Below are positions 53,428 to 64,000 of a stretch of DNA of 64,000 bases, piece by piece; the first letter of the stretch is position 1; each line of letters begins with the position of its first letter. The position numbers were made by a program, and so were the translations under genes. The stretch covers positions 620,001 to 684,000 of the forward strand of contig JAPXFQ010001936.1 of assembly GCA_028564705.1 (NCBI GenBank), given 5' to 3'. The stretch comes from Apricaphanius iberus (lineage: Eukaryota; Chordata; Actinopteri; Cyprinodontiformes; Aphaniidae). The notes beneath the pieces were generated by a model. It worked only from the letters and a program-made list of their open reading frames with translations. It was not told where the DNA came from and ran no database searches.

Positions 53428-54655
53428 GGTAGCACTTGATTAGAAATACACCTCATTTAATCTTGGTAACATATTCAACCAATATGTAATTAATAAGCCA
53501 TTAATAGTTAATTACCAATTAGTTATATGTAATAAGCAGTTAATTAATCAATAAATACGTGCTTATTGGTTATTCATACTTAATAAACCACAAAACACTA
53601 TGTGTAAGTGTGTTTATATATGCCCTATTACACAATGATTTAGATATGTATTAATGAATAATTTTTTTACTCATGCTGCAATACATTAAAAATTAAGCTA
53701 ATGGTCAGTAGCAAAATAAATACTTTATGAGAATTTTTCTAAAGTGAAGATGCTTTATTATTATAACATATGTATCCTTCCTAAGGACCTTATGTCCTAT
53801 GTCGCCCTAGTAAAGACTAAAATCAATTCATGGCACTGGAATGAAAAAAACATTCTTTGTATTTTTTTAAATAAATAAATAGTATCAAAACATGAACAAA
53901 GTCAAAGTCAAGTGAACTAACAGAGATTGTGCCAGCGACCAGTTCGGGACACAGACAGCAGTAAAACAAGCAGCATGTAAATGTTTGCTTTCTGTAGAGT
54001 TGCTAACAAGCTAATTGGCATAGAGAAGTGCTATTCCCGTGTCACATGCTTAGCGGATTACATTAAAATGCAGGATGTGAAATATGTATTTTTCTCACAA
54101 TTAGGAAAATGTATGTACAATTTTAATATTGCAGCATGTATTCATCACCAGGTCCATAGGAAGCATTTATAAATCAACAAATATGGAATAAAGCATAAAT
54201 AGTCTTCACTTTAGAAAGATTCACATAAAATATTTCTGGAGGCATTAATAGTGTAATGAACCTCAGTGTAATTTTGTACCAAGACATGACATTAAAGTCC
54301 TATATTACACATGTTTCTAAGATTTCTTTCTTTTCACTTTCGGAATATTGCTAAAATTAGAAACATCCTGTCCAGGAGTGATGCAGAGAAACTAGTCCAT
54401 GCATTTGTTACTTCAAGGCTGGACTACTGTAATTCCTTATTATCAGCAAGTCCACAAAATGCAATTAAAAGCCTTCAGTTGATCCAAAATGCTGCAGCAA
54501 GAGTTCTGATCGATATAAAAAAGAGAGATCACTGGTTAATTACTTGTAAGGTAGGAGTCATCATTAATTAGCTATTAGTTACTAATTAACATATTTAGTC
54601 ATGTATAACTAATGCTAATTCAGCTTTTGTTACTCTAAAGTGCTGCCGCACCACT
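53428..54655. mobile_element. AT-rich inverted-repeat element with L2 insert
   Basis: Left end GGTAGCACTTGATTAGAA and right end (inward) GGCAGCACTTTAGAGTAAC. The interior has TTAATTAACTA-type repeats. An L2 RT fragment sits near the right end. Limits are approximate. Confidence 0.4.
54311..54531 (+). pseudogene. L2 LINE reverse transcriptase fragment
   Basis: About 70 codons: HFRNIAKIRNILSRSDAEKL, VHAFVTSRLDYCNSLL, QLIQNAAARVLIDI. They match residues 70-130 of the larger L2 RT frame at 63.26-64.0 kb (opposite strand). A dead fragment. Confidence 0.8.
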
Positions 54656-54828
54656 CAGCGAAGTAAAGGCGAATAATAAAACAGATGTCTCAAGATAATA
54701 GCTACTGTAGAAATGATCGTGTTTCCCACCAGTTATCTTTTTATTAAACCTTTATTTAACCAGGAAAGTCCCATTGAGATTAAAAACCTCTTTTTCAAGG
54801 GATTCCTGACAAATCTAAATCTCCTTAC

Positions 54829-54919
54829 CAGACAGCTGAGGCCAGCAGGATGTAGCTACTGAAGCAGTGGAGAACGGGACAGGAGGCAACAGGACTCCAG
54901 CGAGAAACATCAACCGAGC
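54829..54919 (-). other. ZNF-B upstream exon 2 (91 nt)
   Basis: Minus strand: GTTTCAG/GCTCGGTTGATG to CTGTCTG/GTAAGG. Homologous to the 97-nt exon of ZNF-A, with the same ATG and frame (MFLAGVLLPPVPFSTASVAT) and an in-phase 6-nt difference. Confidence 0.6.
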
Positions 54920-55960
54920 CTGAAACACCCGTGGAAAAAAGGCTTTTAAGATGGACATCTCAGAGAATAGAAAAGGATAGAAACATCTTTTATTAATCCA
55001 TGGAAAGAAAAAGCAGCAAAGGTATTCAACAGACAATAGAAGCACGTATATTAACACATTTAAAAAAAAATTATAAATAATTATATGCTACCCAGTAAGG
55101 ACGTTACTTCACTAAAATACTGTGAAATTTTTATGTAGAACATTAAACTTTTAGTCCAAGGATTTCAATTTCAGGAAACTATATTTTGAATATTGGTGAG
55201 ACAAAAAGGAGCATTTTTTAAAAGAAGTTGGTCCTGTTGCATCTGGTGTTAAATAAAGAAAAACCTTTTCAGACCATCAAAATTACACCAGTGAAACATG
55301 GTGGCGGTTAGGGTGACGGTCTGTAGCTGTTTGCTGCTTCAGGAACACCGCTTTCCACTGCTAGATCAGGTAATTTTCAAAAATGAAAGACAAACAAACC
55401 TCTGCTTTGAGGACCCTTTGAGATATATTTTTCACATATTTTTCTAACTACAGGTCAAAGGTCCCATATGAACCCTCTCGTGACAATAAAGGGTGTTTGA
55501 AGACGTTTCTGAAATGGCGTGTTGCTGGTACGCCCCGTGTGTAATCATCTCATGTCTTTGTTTGGATACGCCATGTTACGCTCACCAATAACCAGGGCAA
55601 CGATGACGCCACACAGCCAGGTTATATACCTGCATTTACAGCATTTCATTGGCTAGTCAATGCGTCAAACATAAGAATCGCAGATCACGATTGGTTCAAG
55701 TTACCTAAAAGAAAAAAAACTTTTCTGAGCATATGCAGTGATGTTTTTAGGTGGAAATTGCGTCATTGGAGGCGAAAGAAGGACTACAAATATTGAGTAG
55801 ACATATGAAAATCATATTTTTGCTGTTTATTCTACATTTTTATGGGTTTTATTAATGTTTTGGACAAACTACTTTACAGGAGGACTTTAATCGGAGGCTT
55901 GTGGACGTATAAAGACCGTTTTTTTTCAAGATGGATCCGTTTCGTCTTGTTTATTGGACT
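54920..55960. other. ZNF-B intron, no gene seen
   Basis: AT-rich, no supported element. A phrase at 55,280-55,380 (GTGAAACATGGTGGCGG) recalls a Tc1-type transposase KHGGG box, but it is isolated. Confidence 0.4.
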
Positions 55961-55965
55961 ACAAA

Positions 55966-56299
55966 GTGACGATGCACCGATACCGATACTGTTATTATGT
56001 ACTACATCGGTTAAAGTTATCTGAAACCATGAATTGATACTTAAAATCTGTAAACTCTGCAGTAATTTCATAGAAAATTTTAATTTTTGCACTTGAAATT
56101 TTTGTTTTGCTGTCATTTTTTCAATTTTTTAAAATCTAATTCACCATCATTTGTTGTAACAAGCAGGGAATAAATATAAAACTGTCATCCAATTTATTGC
56201 ATTTTTATGTACTGGTATTGGTACTCGGTAATGGCAAGTGCTTGAATCTAAGTATCGGTATCGTATCGGCTTGAAAAAAGTGGTATTGTTGCATCCCTT
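55966..56299. mobile_element. Decayed non-autonomous hAT
   Basis: Left end GATGCACCGATACCGATACT and right end (inward) AGGGATGCAACAATACCAC. Same family as 60,116-60,266, sharing AATTCACCATCATTTGTTG and CAACAAGCAG or TAACAAGCAG. Confidence 0.6.
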
Positions 56300-56930
56300 C
56301 TACACAGGGTGATTTGCCTATGTTAGCTCCTTCTGGCGGAAGGAGTTGCTCATTGATAATTTTTTTATATTACATATTATATTTATTTATATTTTTCATC
56401 CAGAAATCCATTTTTAAGGACTCTAAAGTTTTATTTTAATTTTTGGTCCTGTAGAATGAGGAGCTGCATTTTTTAGATGTTGCTCTAAATCTATGTGGAC
56501 GTTTGTAGTTATGCATAGTTGATTTAATGGCCTGTGTTCACCCTGCTATCTGCTATGGCCACCGCTAAATAGAAAGCCCTCTGCATACATCTCTGCTATA
56601 ATGCTCACATAAAGGAGGAATTTCATGATCAAGCTGAAAGTGCTGATCTGACACAATTTTACCCTCTAAAGGTGATGGAAATTAAAGGCTTCTGGTCGAC
56701 CTAAAATTCTACAATCTCTTATTATTAAATATTTGCATCTCGGTCTAAACAGTCTATATGCCATATTATCTTTGTAATCGACCTATTTTACAAGTTTAAC
56801 AGATAAAGTAAATGTTTCAGAAGGCAAAAACTGCTTTATTTTGTCTTTAGTTATGATAAAATGATGATGCTAAACTGCAAACATTCAGTATGTTTTAGAT
56901 TTTAATCGATTAAAAGTAGTTCAGATTATA
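56300..56930. other. Non-coding
   Basis: No gene or named repeat. Confidence 0.4.
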
Positions 56931-57018
56931 AATGCAGCAGAATATCCCTTTATAATAATGTGGAAATAGGAAAATGACTTCATGAAGCTTCAGTAAAGCC
57001 TGGATCAGCCCAAACTAC

Positions 57019-57300
57019 CTGCAGGTTCTGATCTGATCTGGGTTCTCCAGCTGATGATGGATCGATCCTGTTGAATATTTCTCCAGCAGTTAGTTAGTCG
57101 CTCTCTGATCTCTAATGAAGAACCTGAGATGTTGTTACTGCAAACACTGAAATATTAAAAAACCGTCTAATAACCGAGGATAAACACCAGGAAGCCTGGA
57201 AGCTAACGCTGCTAGCGCCCTGTTGTTTACTTCCGGCCGAAGTGTCACACGGAGATTTACGTCAGAAATAGAGACACCCGCTATATGTTCCGCCTTACAT
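57019..57300 (-). promoter_or_regulatory. ZNF-B first exon and promoter
   Basis: Minus strand: donor AACCTGCAG/GTAGTTTGGG at 57,018. It has one GCTAGCAGCGTTAGCTTCC unit where A has two. The upstream block (57,228-57,300) differs from that of ZNF-A at about one base in 75. Flanking DNA outwards also matches 40.9-41.3 kb. Confidence 0.6.
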
Positions 57301-57482
57301 TAAAATCCGTTTTCAATCGATTACTTTCTCTTTTTTTTTTGCTTGTTAAGAGTCTTGCTTCACATAAAAAAACATTTATTATCTTCTAGTTAAATTACAC
57401 AAAGTTAATACTGATTTATTAAAACGAATTAAAACTACATACAAGTCTTGTTAATGATGTTCTGTTCTTTTTTTCTTTTCTT

Positions 57483-57606
57483 TTCCCACTTCTCTGCCGT
57501 CCATCAGAGGTGGAGGACTGGGATGTTTTCTTCTGTTCTTTGTTTGCCTCCCTATCTTGTATCGTCAGTTCACACTTCTACCCGTCCTGTTTCTCTTCAT
57601 CTTCAA
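57483..57606 (+). repeat. Dispersed repeat X, copy 3 (truncated)
   Basis: Contains CTGCCGTCCATCAGAGGTGG and TTGTTTGCCTCCCTATCTTG but lacks the TTGTACTTGGTAC end of the other copies. Confidence 0.55.
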
Positions 57607-57825
57607 CAGTATTTTTTTTTCTTCAAATACCTTTTATTGGCTGGTTTGGACACTTGCTCCGCAAAAAAAATAAAAAGTTAAAAAACTGCTAGATGAAAAC
57701 TGGGGAAGTGTATTGCATTCTCTTGAAAAAAAAAAAAAAAAGCTCAGTTTTTCTGAATTAATGAGATACGTTTGATAAATATGAATAAATACTGCTTTGT
57801 TTTTCTATTTCTAATTCCATGGCAT

Positions 57826-58112
57826 TGCCCTGCAATTGACTGGCGCCATATTCATGGTGTACCCAACCTTCCATTTGATGACTGCTGGAGAGAGGTACCA
57901 GCCATGTGGCTGGTAGTATAGACTATGGATTGATGTTCTATGGCCGTAGGCGTTATCAACCGTCTTAAGTCGGAGGAACTCAAACATGTCTTGTTTCAAT
58001 CATTCCAACCATCCATTGTCTGCAGCATTCTGCTTCTCCTTTACAGGATCACGGTGGCTGGTGCTGAACTCGAGCAGTCATCAGGCAAAAGGCGGGGTAC
58101 ACCCTGGACAGG
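57826..58112. repeat. Two SINE tails in inverted orientation
   Basis: 57,826-57,905 is a sense fragment (CCTGCAATTGACTGGCGCC, GGAGAGAGGTACCAGC). 58,000-58,112 is the antisense counterpart (CACGGTGGCTGGTGCTGA, GGCGGGGTACACCCTGGACA). Both match the 3' half of the SINE at 60.7 kb. Confidence 0.6.
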
Positions 58113-58249
58113 TCAGCTGACAGTTGCACGGCATGTCCCTTTGTCAGGGCCCATGTCCCTTTTGATGGGCTTAATTCACCTTTACTTTGTGCTGGGATTG
58201 TGAAACAATAAAATACTTATTTTTCTAAAATATGTATGGAATTATAGGC

Positions 58250-58500
58250 CTATGAGTTACGCCCTGTCCAGACGTAGACGGGTTCCTCACAAAACAGAGA
58301 TATTATTTTTTTTTCCGGCACCAAAAACAAATGTTTTAAAAAACTGAAAAGTGGAGATTTGCATTTTCTCCGCTTTAAGTATCTGCGTGCGGACGGCCGA
58401 AAACAGAGTTTTGAGAACCGTAACGTCACTATCCGTGACAAAAAAATGCTGAAAAATCACAGCCTATTGTCTTGTACAATGTAGCCTAAGACATGTATCT
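58250..58500. other. Non-coding
   Basis: No gene. 58,262-58,440 has ends CGCCCTGTCCAGACGTAGAC and (inward) GATAGTGACGTTACGGTTCT that may be a small element. Confidence 0.3.
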
Positions 58501-59403
58501 AAATATTATGGTTTGATTAAAATATTTCCAGATGGGTCAAAAGATCCGAAAAATGGTCATTGTGGAATTGGGATTTTTATTCCTACAGTATTGCTATAGA
58601 CTGAGCAATTTCTTGTCAATATATTGTATAGAACTAGCTGGAATAATAGCTGCTCTGAAGTGGATTGAATAAAACAGGAAATTCAAAAAGAGAGGATTTG
58701 GCATTAGAGGCAAGCCATATTTTATTGAATCTTAACAACCTTAGAATCTTAGTTCAGTTTTGTTGGGTTCAAGCACATGTTGAGAGTAAAGGAAATTAAA
58801 TGGCTGATAAAATTGCTAAGGGAATGTTGGAAATAGAACATATAGAAATTAATACATCAATGGGGAAGGGAGAAGCCCAAGCTAAAATAAAATAAGAAGT
58901 TCTATTAAAATGGAAAAATGATTGGAAGATAGAACATAATGAAAAGCATTATCACTCAATCCAGGAAAATATGTGGAAGAAAAAACATCATTAGGTCTCA
59001 GCAGAAGGAAGAAGTGGTTTATAGTAGACTAAGACTAGGTCACACAGGTCTTAATGGCACACTACAGATAATGCACAAGAGCAATGGTTTATGTACTGAA
59101 TGCCGAGCTACAGAAGACGTAGATCATATTTTAATTAATTGCAAAAAATACAAAGAACATAGGCAACAATGAAAAGAACGCAAGGCTGAAAGTGGCATAG
59201 AGAAGGAATGAAGAGTGATAAGATAAGATCCCTATTTATCTTTCTGAGAGAGAAAGGTTTAATTAAAGGGATCTATTCGTACTTTTTTGTGTCTTCCCGA
59301 GATAGTCTGATAATAGTCTAAGTCCCTTTGCACACTCCTGTACTGTGGGTGGCGGTATGCACCAATAAGATGTGTTCCGGCAATAAAATAAAGAAGAAGA
59401 AGA
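58501..59403 (+). pseudogene. I-clade LINE 3' end: RNase H, Cys/His tail, 3' UTR
   Basis: RNase H traces (FPDGSKDPKNGHCGIGIF near 58,530, then an ELAG-like stretch) are followed by an open piece at 58,939-59,172 ending SRLRLGHTGLNGTLQIMH and CTECRATEDVDHILINCKKY. This is the C-terminal Cys/His motif of I/Nimb-type LINEs. The 3' UTR has GGTGGCGGTATGCACC and ends in an AATAAAATAAAGAAGAAGAAG-like tail. Stops and frameshifts in RNase H make it inactive. The tail abuts the first exon of the next ZNF gene. Confidence 0.75.
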
Positions 59404-59407
59404 TGTA

Positions 59408-59602
59408 AACGACAGGGAGCTAGCAGAGCGCCGTTAGCTTCCAGGAGCTAGCAGCGTTAGCTTCCAGGAGCTAGCAGCGTTAGCTTCAGGAGCTAGCAGC
59501 GTTAGCTTCCAGGACTGACTGCTGCTGCTGCTGGAGAAATATTCAACAGCATCGATTCATCATCAGCTTAGACAGCTGGAGAGCAGCTGGAGAACACTAC
59601 AG
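59408..59602 (+). promoter_or_regulatory. First exon of a fourth ZNF gene (ZNF-D), plus strand
   Basis: Same features as the A and B first exons but on the opposite strand: four GAGCTAGCAGCGTTAGCTTCC-like units, then CTGGAGAAATATTCAACAGC and ATCGATTCATCATCAGCT, and a donor CTACAG/GTAGGCTAAT at 59,602/59,603. The upstream Ets/CRE-like block of A and B is not present because I-LINE sequence comes first. No coding exon follows within the window, so the gene body, if it exists, is to the right. Confidence 0.5.
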
Positions 59603-59603
59603 G

Positions 59604-60065
59604 TAGGCTAATGTTCAATGAACGGTTCCTGGTTGACCTGGTTGACCGACACTGGAATATTAATACAGATAATATGATCTGAGGACTAGTTTAAGCAGTG
59701 TGTGTAAGCCAGGACATGACTGAGAAGACAGACGCTGACTTCTTCAACAATGCCTAAAACATTATGTTTTTCCAAACATATATAAAGCTATTTTACATTA
59801 CAACGTATTGTGGTTAAGAATAATGTTTCTATGGCTTAACATATTAACTTTACAGTAGCACAGTATTCTGGAAATCCCAGTAATTCAGTAAATGTTTCTA
59901 AAATGTTTCCAATTCACTACAAGTTCGGGAGGTTTCAGTGTAGAGGTTTCTCCAAATTTTGCACATCTATTTAATCAATATCAAAATCCATATTCTGTTC
60001 AAATATGTGTTGGCAACTATCTAAACCTTAAAAAACTAAACAAAAAAATGAAATACAAATTCACA
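59604..60065. other. Non-coding (putative ZNF-D intron)
   Basis: Nothing recognised. Confidence 0.4.
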
Positions 60066-60070
60066 AATTA

Positions 60071-60115
<45 letters not shown>
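60071..60115. repeat. (AT)n microsatellite
   Basis: About 22 AT units in a row. Confidence 0.97.
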
Positions 60116-60118
<3 letters not shown>

Positions 60119-60266
60119 CACCATCATTTGTTGCAACAAGCAGATTTTTTTTTATAAAACCTGTTTTCCAATTCATTGCATTTTTTTGTGTGGTAGAAGT
60201 ATCGGCATTGATACTCTGTTTTGACAATAGATTCTCAGAACCAAGTATTGGAAACATATCGGTTTT
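60116..60266. mobile_element. Partial non-autonomous hAT, same family as 56 kb
   Basis: Matches 56,135-56,280 (AATTCACCATCATTTGTTG, CAAGCAG, TTCATTGCATTTTT) and ends before the terminal repeat. The AT microsatellite lies at the break. Confidence 0.55.
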
Positions 60267-60670
60267 TTAAAGGGTTAAAATCTCCGACTTTCATTCCTTA
60301 CATAAGAATTTCCTTTTCTACCAAATCAAATACAAAACAAATAACAGCAATTTTTTTGCCTCAGTCCAAGTAATTTATTTTAAGCATCTGCCAGAACTAA
60401 GTACTGATCCAATACTTCTGCAATTCTTGAAAATAAGAAGAAAAACGGAGACCACATCCAAGTTGTCCTTTAAGATTTCATTATTATTTATGTGATACTG
60501 CGCCTGTGTGCAGTCAAATATAAAATATGCTATTGAGAAGTATTTACTGTTACAATCACCAACATGTTCAAGGCAAGGCAATTCAAGGCATTTTCTCTCC
60601 AGTTTCCTCGTATTCTGCTTTAAAGTATGCAACTCTCCACTAAACCAGGGAGCCAATCTTTTATGGCTGA
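60267..60670. other. Non-coding
   Basis: Overlapping ORFs on both strands (60,375-60,656 and 60,508-60,855) show no motif. The second runs into the SINE. Confidence 0.4.
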
Positions 60671-60680
60671 TTCAATTCCA

Positions 60681-61027
60681 TCCATCCATCCATTTTCTTA
60701 ACCGCTTAATCCTTTATGGGTCGCGGGGGTGCTGGTGCCTATCTCCAGCTGTCAACGGGCGAGAGGCGGGGTACACCCTGGACAGGTCGCCAGTCCATCA
60801 CATGGCAGGACAAACAACCATGCACACACTCACACCTAAGGACAATTTACAGTGATCAATTAACCTGACAGTCATGTTTTTTGGAATGTGGGAGGAAGCC
60901 AGAGTACCTGGAGGGAACCCACGCATGCACGGGGAGAACATGCAAACTCCATGCAGAAAGACCCTGGGCTGGGATACGAACCCACAACCTTCTTGCTGCA
61001 AGGCAACAGTGCTACCCACTGCGTCAT
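60681..61027 (-). mobile_element. tRNA-derived SINE, near full length
   Basis: On the minus strand the head has an A box (GCAGTGGGTAGCACTG) and B box (GGGTTCGTATCCC, complement at 60,971-60,983). The conserved body follows (GGAGTTTGCATGTTCTCC, GGCGACCTGTCCAGGGTG), ending in a (GGAT)n tail. Transcribed by RNA polymerase III from the head. The overlapping short ORFs are not genes. Confidence 0.85.
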
Positions 61028-62110
61028 CTCAAGGCACTTTACAAGAAGAGTCATTACAATACAATGTTTAATGTAGAAATTAGAAAACAACAGAAGATTG
61101 CGTCGTGACTTCTCAGCAATCCCTCACACTGAGCAAGAATGAAGCGACAGTGGGAAGGAAAAACTCCCTTTTAACAGGAAGAAACCTCCGGCAGAACCAG
61201 GCTCAGCACAAGCGGTCATCTGCAGAGACCGTCTGTGGTTTGGAGAATACAGAACAGAGACACAGAAAGAGCAACAGAACTAATGCAGAAGTTTGTCGCA
61301 GGACGTGGAGAATTTTCGGTCACTGCAATGCCATCTTAGTCAGGGTCGTCAAGCAGGGCGGGTCAGGAGCACCTACTGTAGGAAGAGACTAAGAGAAAAC
61401 AGGTTAACGCTTGAATTGACAGCACATCATGCAGTTGGGGAGAAGTAGGAGAGAAAGTAGGAACAGACCCTAATAATAATGATTACCTTCTTTTTTAAGG
61501 GGGCTACACTGTCTTGTGCCAAACACTGTGAGGGGGTAATACTTTGAACCAGACCATCAATTTCTGAAGGGTTAGTGTTGGAATTACTGCCATCCACTGT
61601 AGTATTCTGAGACGGATAGGGAAGCAAGAATGGAACAGATTCTTTAAAACTTGTTACAGCATTGTCTGATAAAGTTCTACTGTAATGAATTTTTCTTTAA
61701 GATTTTGGAACATTGAGTAAAGTAAATTCAAAGGTTATCAAAAATGGTCAGATAGGACTGGGTTATTTCAGAGGACTATTAGTTCATCACACTCAATGCC
61801 GTATGTCAGTACAATGTCTAAAGTGTGCCGACCAGAGTGTGTGGGTCCCTTCACTTTCTGAGTAAAATTAATTGAGTCTAAGATAATATTAAAGGCTGCA
61901 GTTAAGCTATCACTTTCAGTGTTCATGTGAATATTAAAATCCCGTATTATAATTACCTTATCAGTGTTTAGAACTAAATCAGATAAAAAATCTGAGATCT
62001 GGTCCAAGAATTGAGAGTAAGGGCCTGGTGGACGATACAGAACCACAAACAAAAGTGGTTTTAATGTTTTGCAGTTTGGATGAGGAAAACTAAGGTTTAG
62101 ATGTTCTAAA
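61028..62110 (-). pseudogene. Rearranged L2 LINE: endonuclease joined to 3' UTR
   Basis: On the minus strand, 62,052-61,768 encodes part of an apurinic-type endonuclease: VVLYRPPGPYSQFLD, VIIIRDFNIHMNTE, KGPTHSGRHTLDIVLTYG. The GDFN motif reads RDFN. A linker runs to about 61,500, and then the sequence jumps directly to the L2 3' UTR (61,490-61,028: AGGGTCTGTTCCTACTTTCT, GGAGGTTTCTTCCTGTTAAA). The whole RT domain is missing. The 3' end meets the SINE head. Confidence 0.75.
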
Positions 62111-62147
62111 GAGCTTTAGTTAATAATTGGTCTAGGGCAAATTTGCA

Positions 62148-63263
62148 AATTCAATTCAATTCAGTTTATTTATATAGCGCCATTTCACAACAGATGTCAT
62201 CTCAAGGCACTTTACAAAAAGAGTTATTACAATACAATGTTTAGTGTAGAAATTACAGAACCACAGAAGATTGCGTCGTGGAATTCTCAGCAATCCCTCA
62301 TACTGAGCAAGCATGCAGCGACAGTGGGAAGGAAAAACTCCCTTTTAACAGGAAGAAACCTCCGGCAGAACCAGGCTCAGCACAAGCGGTTATCTGCCGC
62401 GACCGTCTGTGGCTTGGAGAATACACAACAGAGACACAGAAAGAGCAACAGAACCGATGCACAAGTTTGTTGCAGGACGTGGAGAATTTTCCGTCACTGC
62501 AATGCCATCTTAGTCAGGGTCGTCAAGCAGGGCTAATCCGGAGCACCTACTATAATAGAAAACAGGTTAGTGCTTGAATTGACAGCACATCATGCAGTTG
62601 GGGAGAAGTAGGAGAGAAAGTAGTCACAGACCCTAATAATGTCCTCCAACAGCCTAGCCTAAAGCAGCATAGCTACTAACATTAACCTGTCTCCTAGCTA
62701 CTAGGAGACCTGGCTACCAACACTCTGTCTTAGTCCTCCTGACCCGTGGACGGTGTAGGGCCGGTAACGGCCCCCGTCATGCCGGGGTCTTCTCGGAGTC
62801 GGGTTGTTTGAGAATGCAGCCCAAAGTGGGTGGTAAACTCCATCTAAGGCTAAATACCGGCACGAGACCGATAGTCGACAACTATCTTAAGGAAAAATAG
62901 ACAGAACTGAGAGGACAGAGTTGAAGAGGGCGAGAAACGTTTAAGAGATAAACGGGTGGGGTCCGCACAGTCTGCCCGGGGGATTCAACCCGGCAGGTAA
63001 TGGGCGGCCGCACTGTGCGGGAGGATCCCCTTGAGGGACCTCTCTCCGGCGCTGGCTGGCCCCTGTGGGGCACATTTCTTCCGCGGCGGTAAGCCGCGAC
63101 CGGCTCCGGATCTTTACCTGGCTTACATTAATCTATCTCTACCTAGCTACTCTACCTCTTCCTATCTCTTCCTAACTTTTGACACTCTGCCTGACTACTA
63201 ACATTAACCTGTCTCTTCCTATCTACCTGTCTGACCTGACTCTAACTACCTATAAACATATCT
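62148..63263 (-). mobile_element. L2-type LINE 3' UTR
   Basis: Continuation of the RT frame at 63,264. The distal 500 bp are the same sequence as 35.7-36.2 kb and 61.03-61.49 kb. It ends GCGCTATATAAATAAACTG followed by an AATTG-type repeat tail. The proximal part (62,650-63,260) has CTAC/ACCTGTCT-like repeats and a GC-rich block at 62,940-63,110 not seen in the other copies. Confidence 0.75.
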
Positions 63264-63995
63264 CTAACTGTAAGCTTTGTCAAAGAGGAAAGTTTTTAGC
63301 CTAGTTTTAAAGATAGACAAATTGTCTGCTTCACGAACCAACCCTGGGAGCCGGTTCCATAGGAGGGGAGCCTGATAGCTGAAAGATCTGCCACCCATTC
63401 TACTTTTAGAAATCCTAGGAACTACCAGTAAACCTGCAGTCTGAGAGCGAAGGTCTCTGTTAGGAACATATGGAACAATCAGGTCTCTTATGTATGATGG
63501 AGCTAGATTATTAAGGGCTTTATATGTCAGAAGGAGGATCTTGAATTCTATTCTAGATTTTACTGGGAGCCAGTGAAGAGAAGCTAAAACAGGGGAAATG
63601 TGATCTCTTCTTTTAATATTCATCAGAATCCTAGCAGCAGCATTTTGAACTAACTGAAGACTTTTAATTGTATTCTGTGGACTACCTGATAATAGACAGT
63701 TACAGTAATCCAGCCTTGAAGTAACAAAGGCATGGACTAGTTTTTCAGCATCATTCCTGGACAGGATGGTTCTAATTTTTGCAATATTCCTAAGGTGAAA
63801 AAAGGAAATCCTACAGACTTCTTTAATGTAAGTTCTAAATGACATATCTTGGTCAAAAATGACACCGAGGTTTTTTGCTTTATTACTGGAGGCTAATTTA
63901 ATGCCGTCCAGGTGAAGGGGCTGACTAAGTAGTTTCTTTTTCAGAGCTTCTGGTCCAAAGACGACAACTTCTGTTTTATCAGAATTTAGAAGCAA
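63264..63995 (-). pseudogene. L2 LINE reverse transcriptase, C-terminal part
   Basis: 243 open codons cut by the window edge. Motifs in order: LLNSDKTEVVVFGP, NLGVIFDQDMSF, FFHLRNIAKIRTILSRNDAE, VTSRLDYCNCLLSG, QLVQNAAARILMNIKRRDH, LASLHWLPVKSRIEFKILLL, NLAPSYIRDL and a conserved end NLSIFKTRLKTFLFDKAY. This is the RT thumb and C-terminal region of the fish L2/CR1-like group. The frame is open to the edge, so the copy may be fairly young; the catalytic YxDD motif would lie just outside the window. Confidence 0.85.
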
Positions 63996-64000
63996 GAAGT

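Noticed and set aside
60798..61108. Cluster of short ORFs on both strands
   Set aside because: All lie in the SINE and the adjoining L2 tail.
62882..63073. 63-codon minus-strand frame in a GC-rich block
   Set aside because: Within the L2 3' UTR; absent from the other copies.

Overview
The window is eukaryotic and reads as teleost fish DNA, most likely a percomorph such as a killifish or livebearer. That guess rests on the repeat content: Tc1/mariner and hAT transposons, L2- and I-clade LINEs, tRNA-derived SINEs with a GGAT-type tail, an endogenous retrovirus, and lineage-expanded C2H2 zinc-finger genes. No bacterial-style operons, rRNA genes, canonical tRNA genes or CRISPR arrays are visible.

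The only clear host genes form a cluster of related C2H2 zinc-finger (ZNF) genes, labelled here C, A, B and D. All lack KRAB, SCAN and BTB domains. A (30.9-40.9 kb) and B (48.0-57.3 kb) lie in tandem on the minus strand. They share a large coding exon with an acidic N-terminus and 14-15 fingers, a 91-97 nt upstream exon, and a 5' exon/promoter block. C (12.6-22.3 kb, probable 5' end near 27 kb) is a third copy whose coding exon is cut by a provirus and whose N-terminus has also decayed. D is seen only as a matching first exon on the plus strand at 59.4-59.6 kb, with its body beyond the right edge.

Left part: 0-6.4 kb is a nest in which a decayed hAT transposon (minus strand) is interrupted by two Tc1 elements. 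One Tc1 has lost the transposase C-terminus. The other is 1.57 kb with long inverted repeats and an unbroken 340-codon transposase. From 6.4 to 12.6 kb there are miniature elements, retroposon tails, a GC-richer patch and one weak candidate for a small host gene. The provirus at 14,069-21,585 (minus) has two LTRs, a 4-bp target duplication, a Lys-type primer-binding site, and gag and pol in one frame separated by a TGA stop. It lacks capsid, most of integrase and any visible env, and its reverse-transcriptase active site is altered.

Middle and right: 22-30 kb, the ZNF introns and the intergenic DNA are filled with non-autonomous DNA transposons, several with exact 8-bp target duplications. 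From 58.5 kb to the end the sequence is mainly LINE and SINE copies: I-clade 3' end, SINE, rearranged L2 and L2 RT with 3' UTR. I found no wholly new system. The most informative points are the provirus-split ZNF gene, the stop-separated gag-pol frame kept open in a gutted provirus, the duplicated ZNF upstream exons with a shared overlapping upstream ORF, and the Tc1 that landed on a putative hAT splice acceptor.
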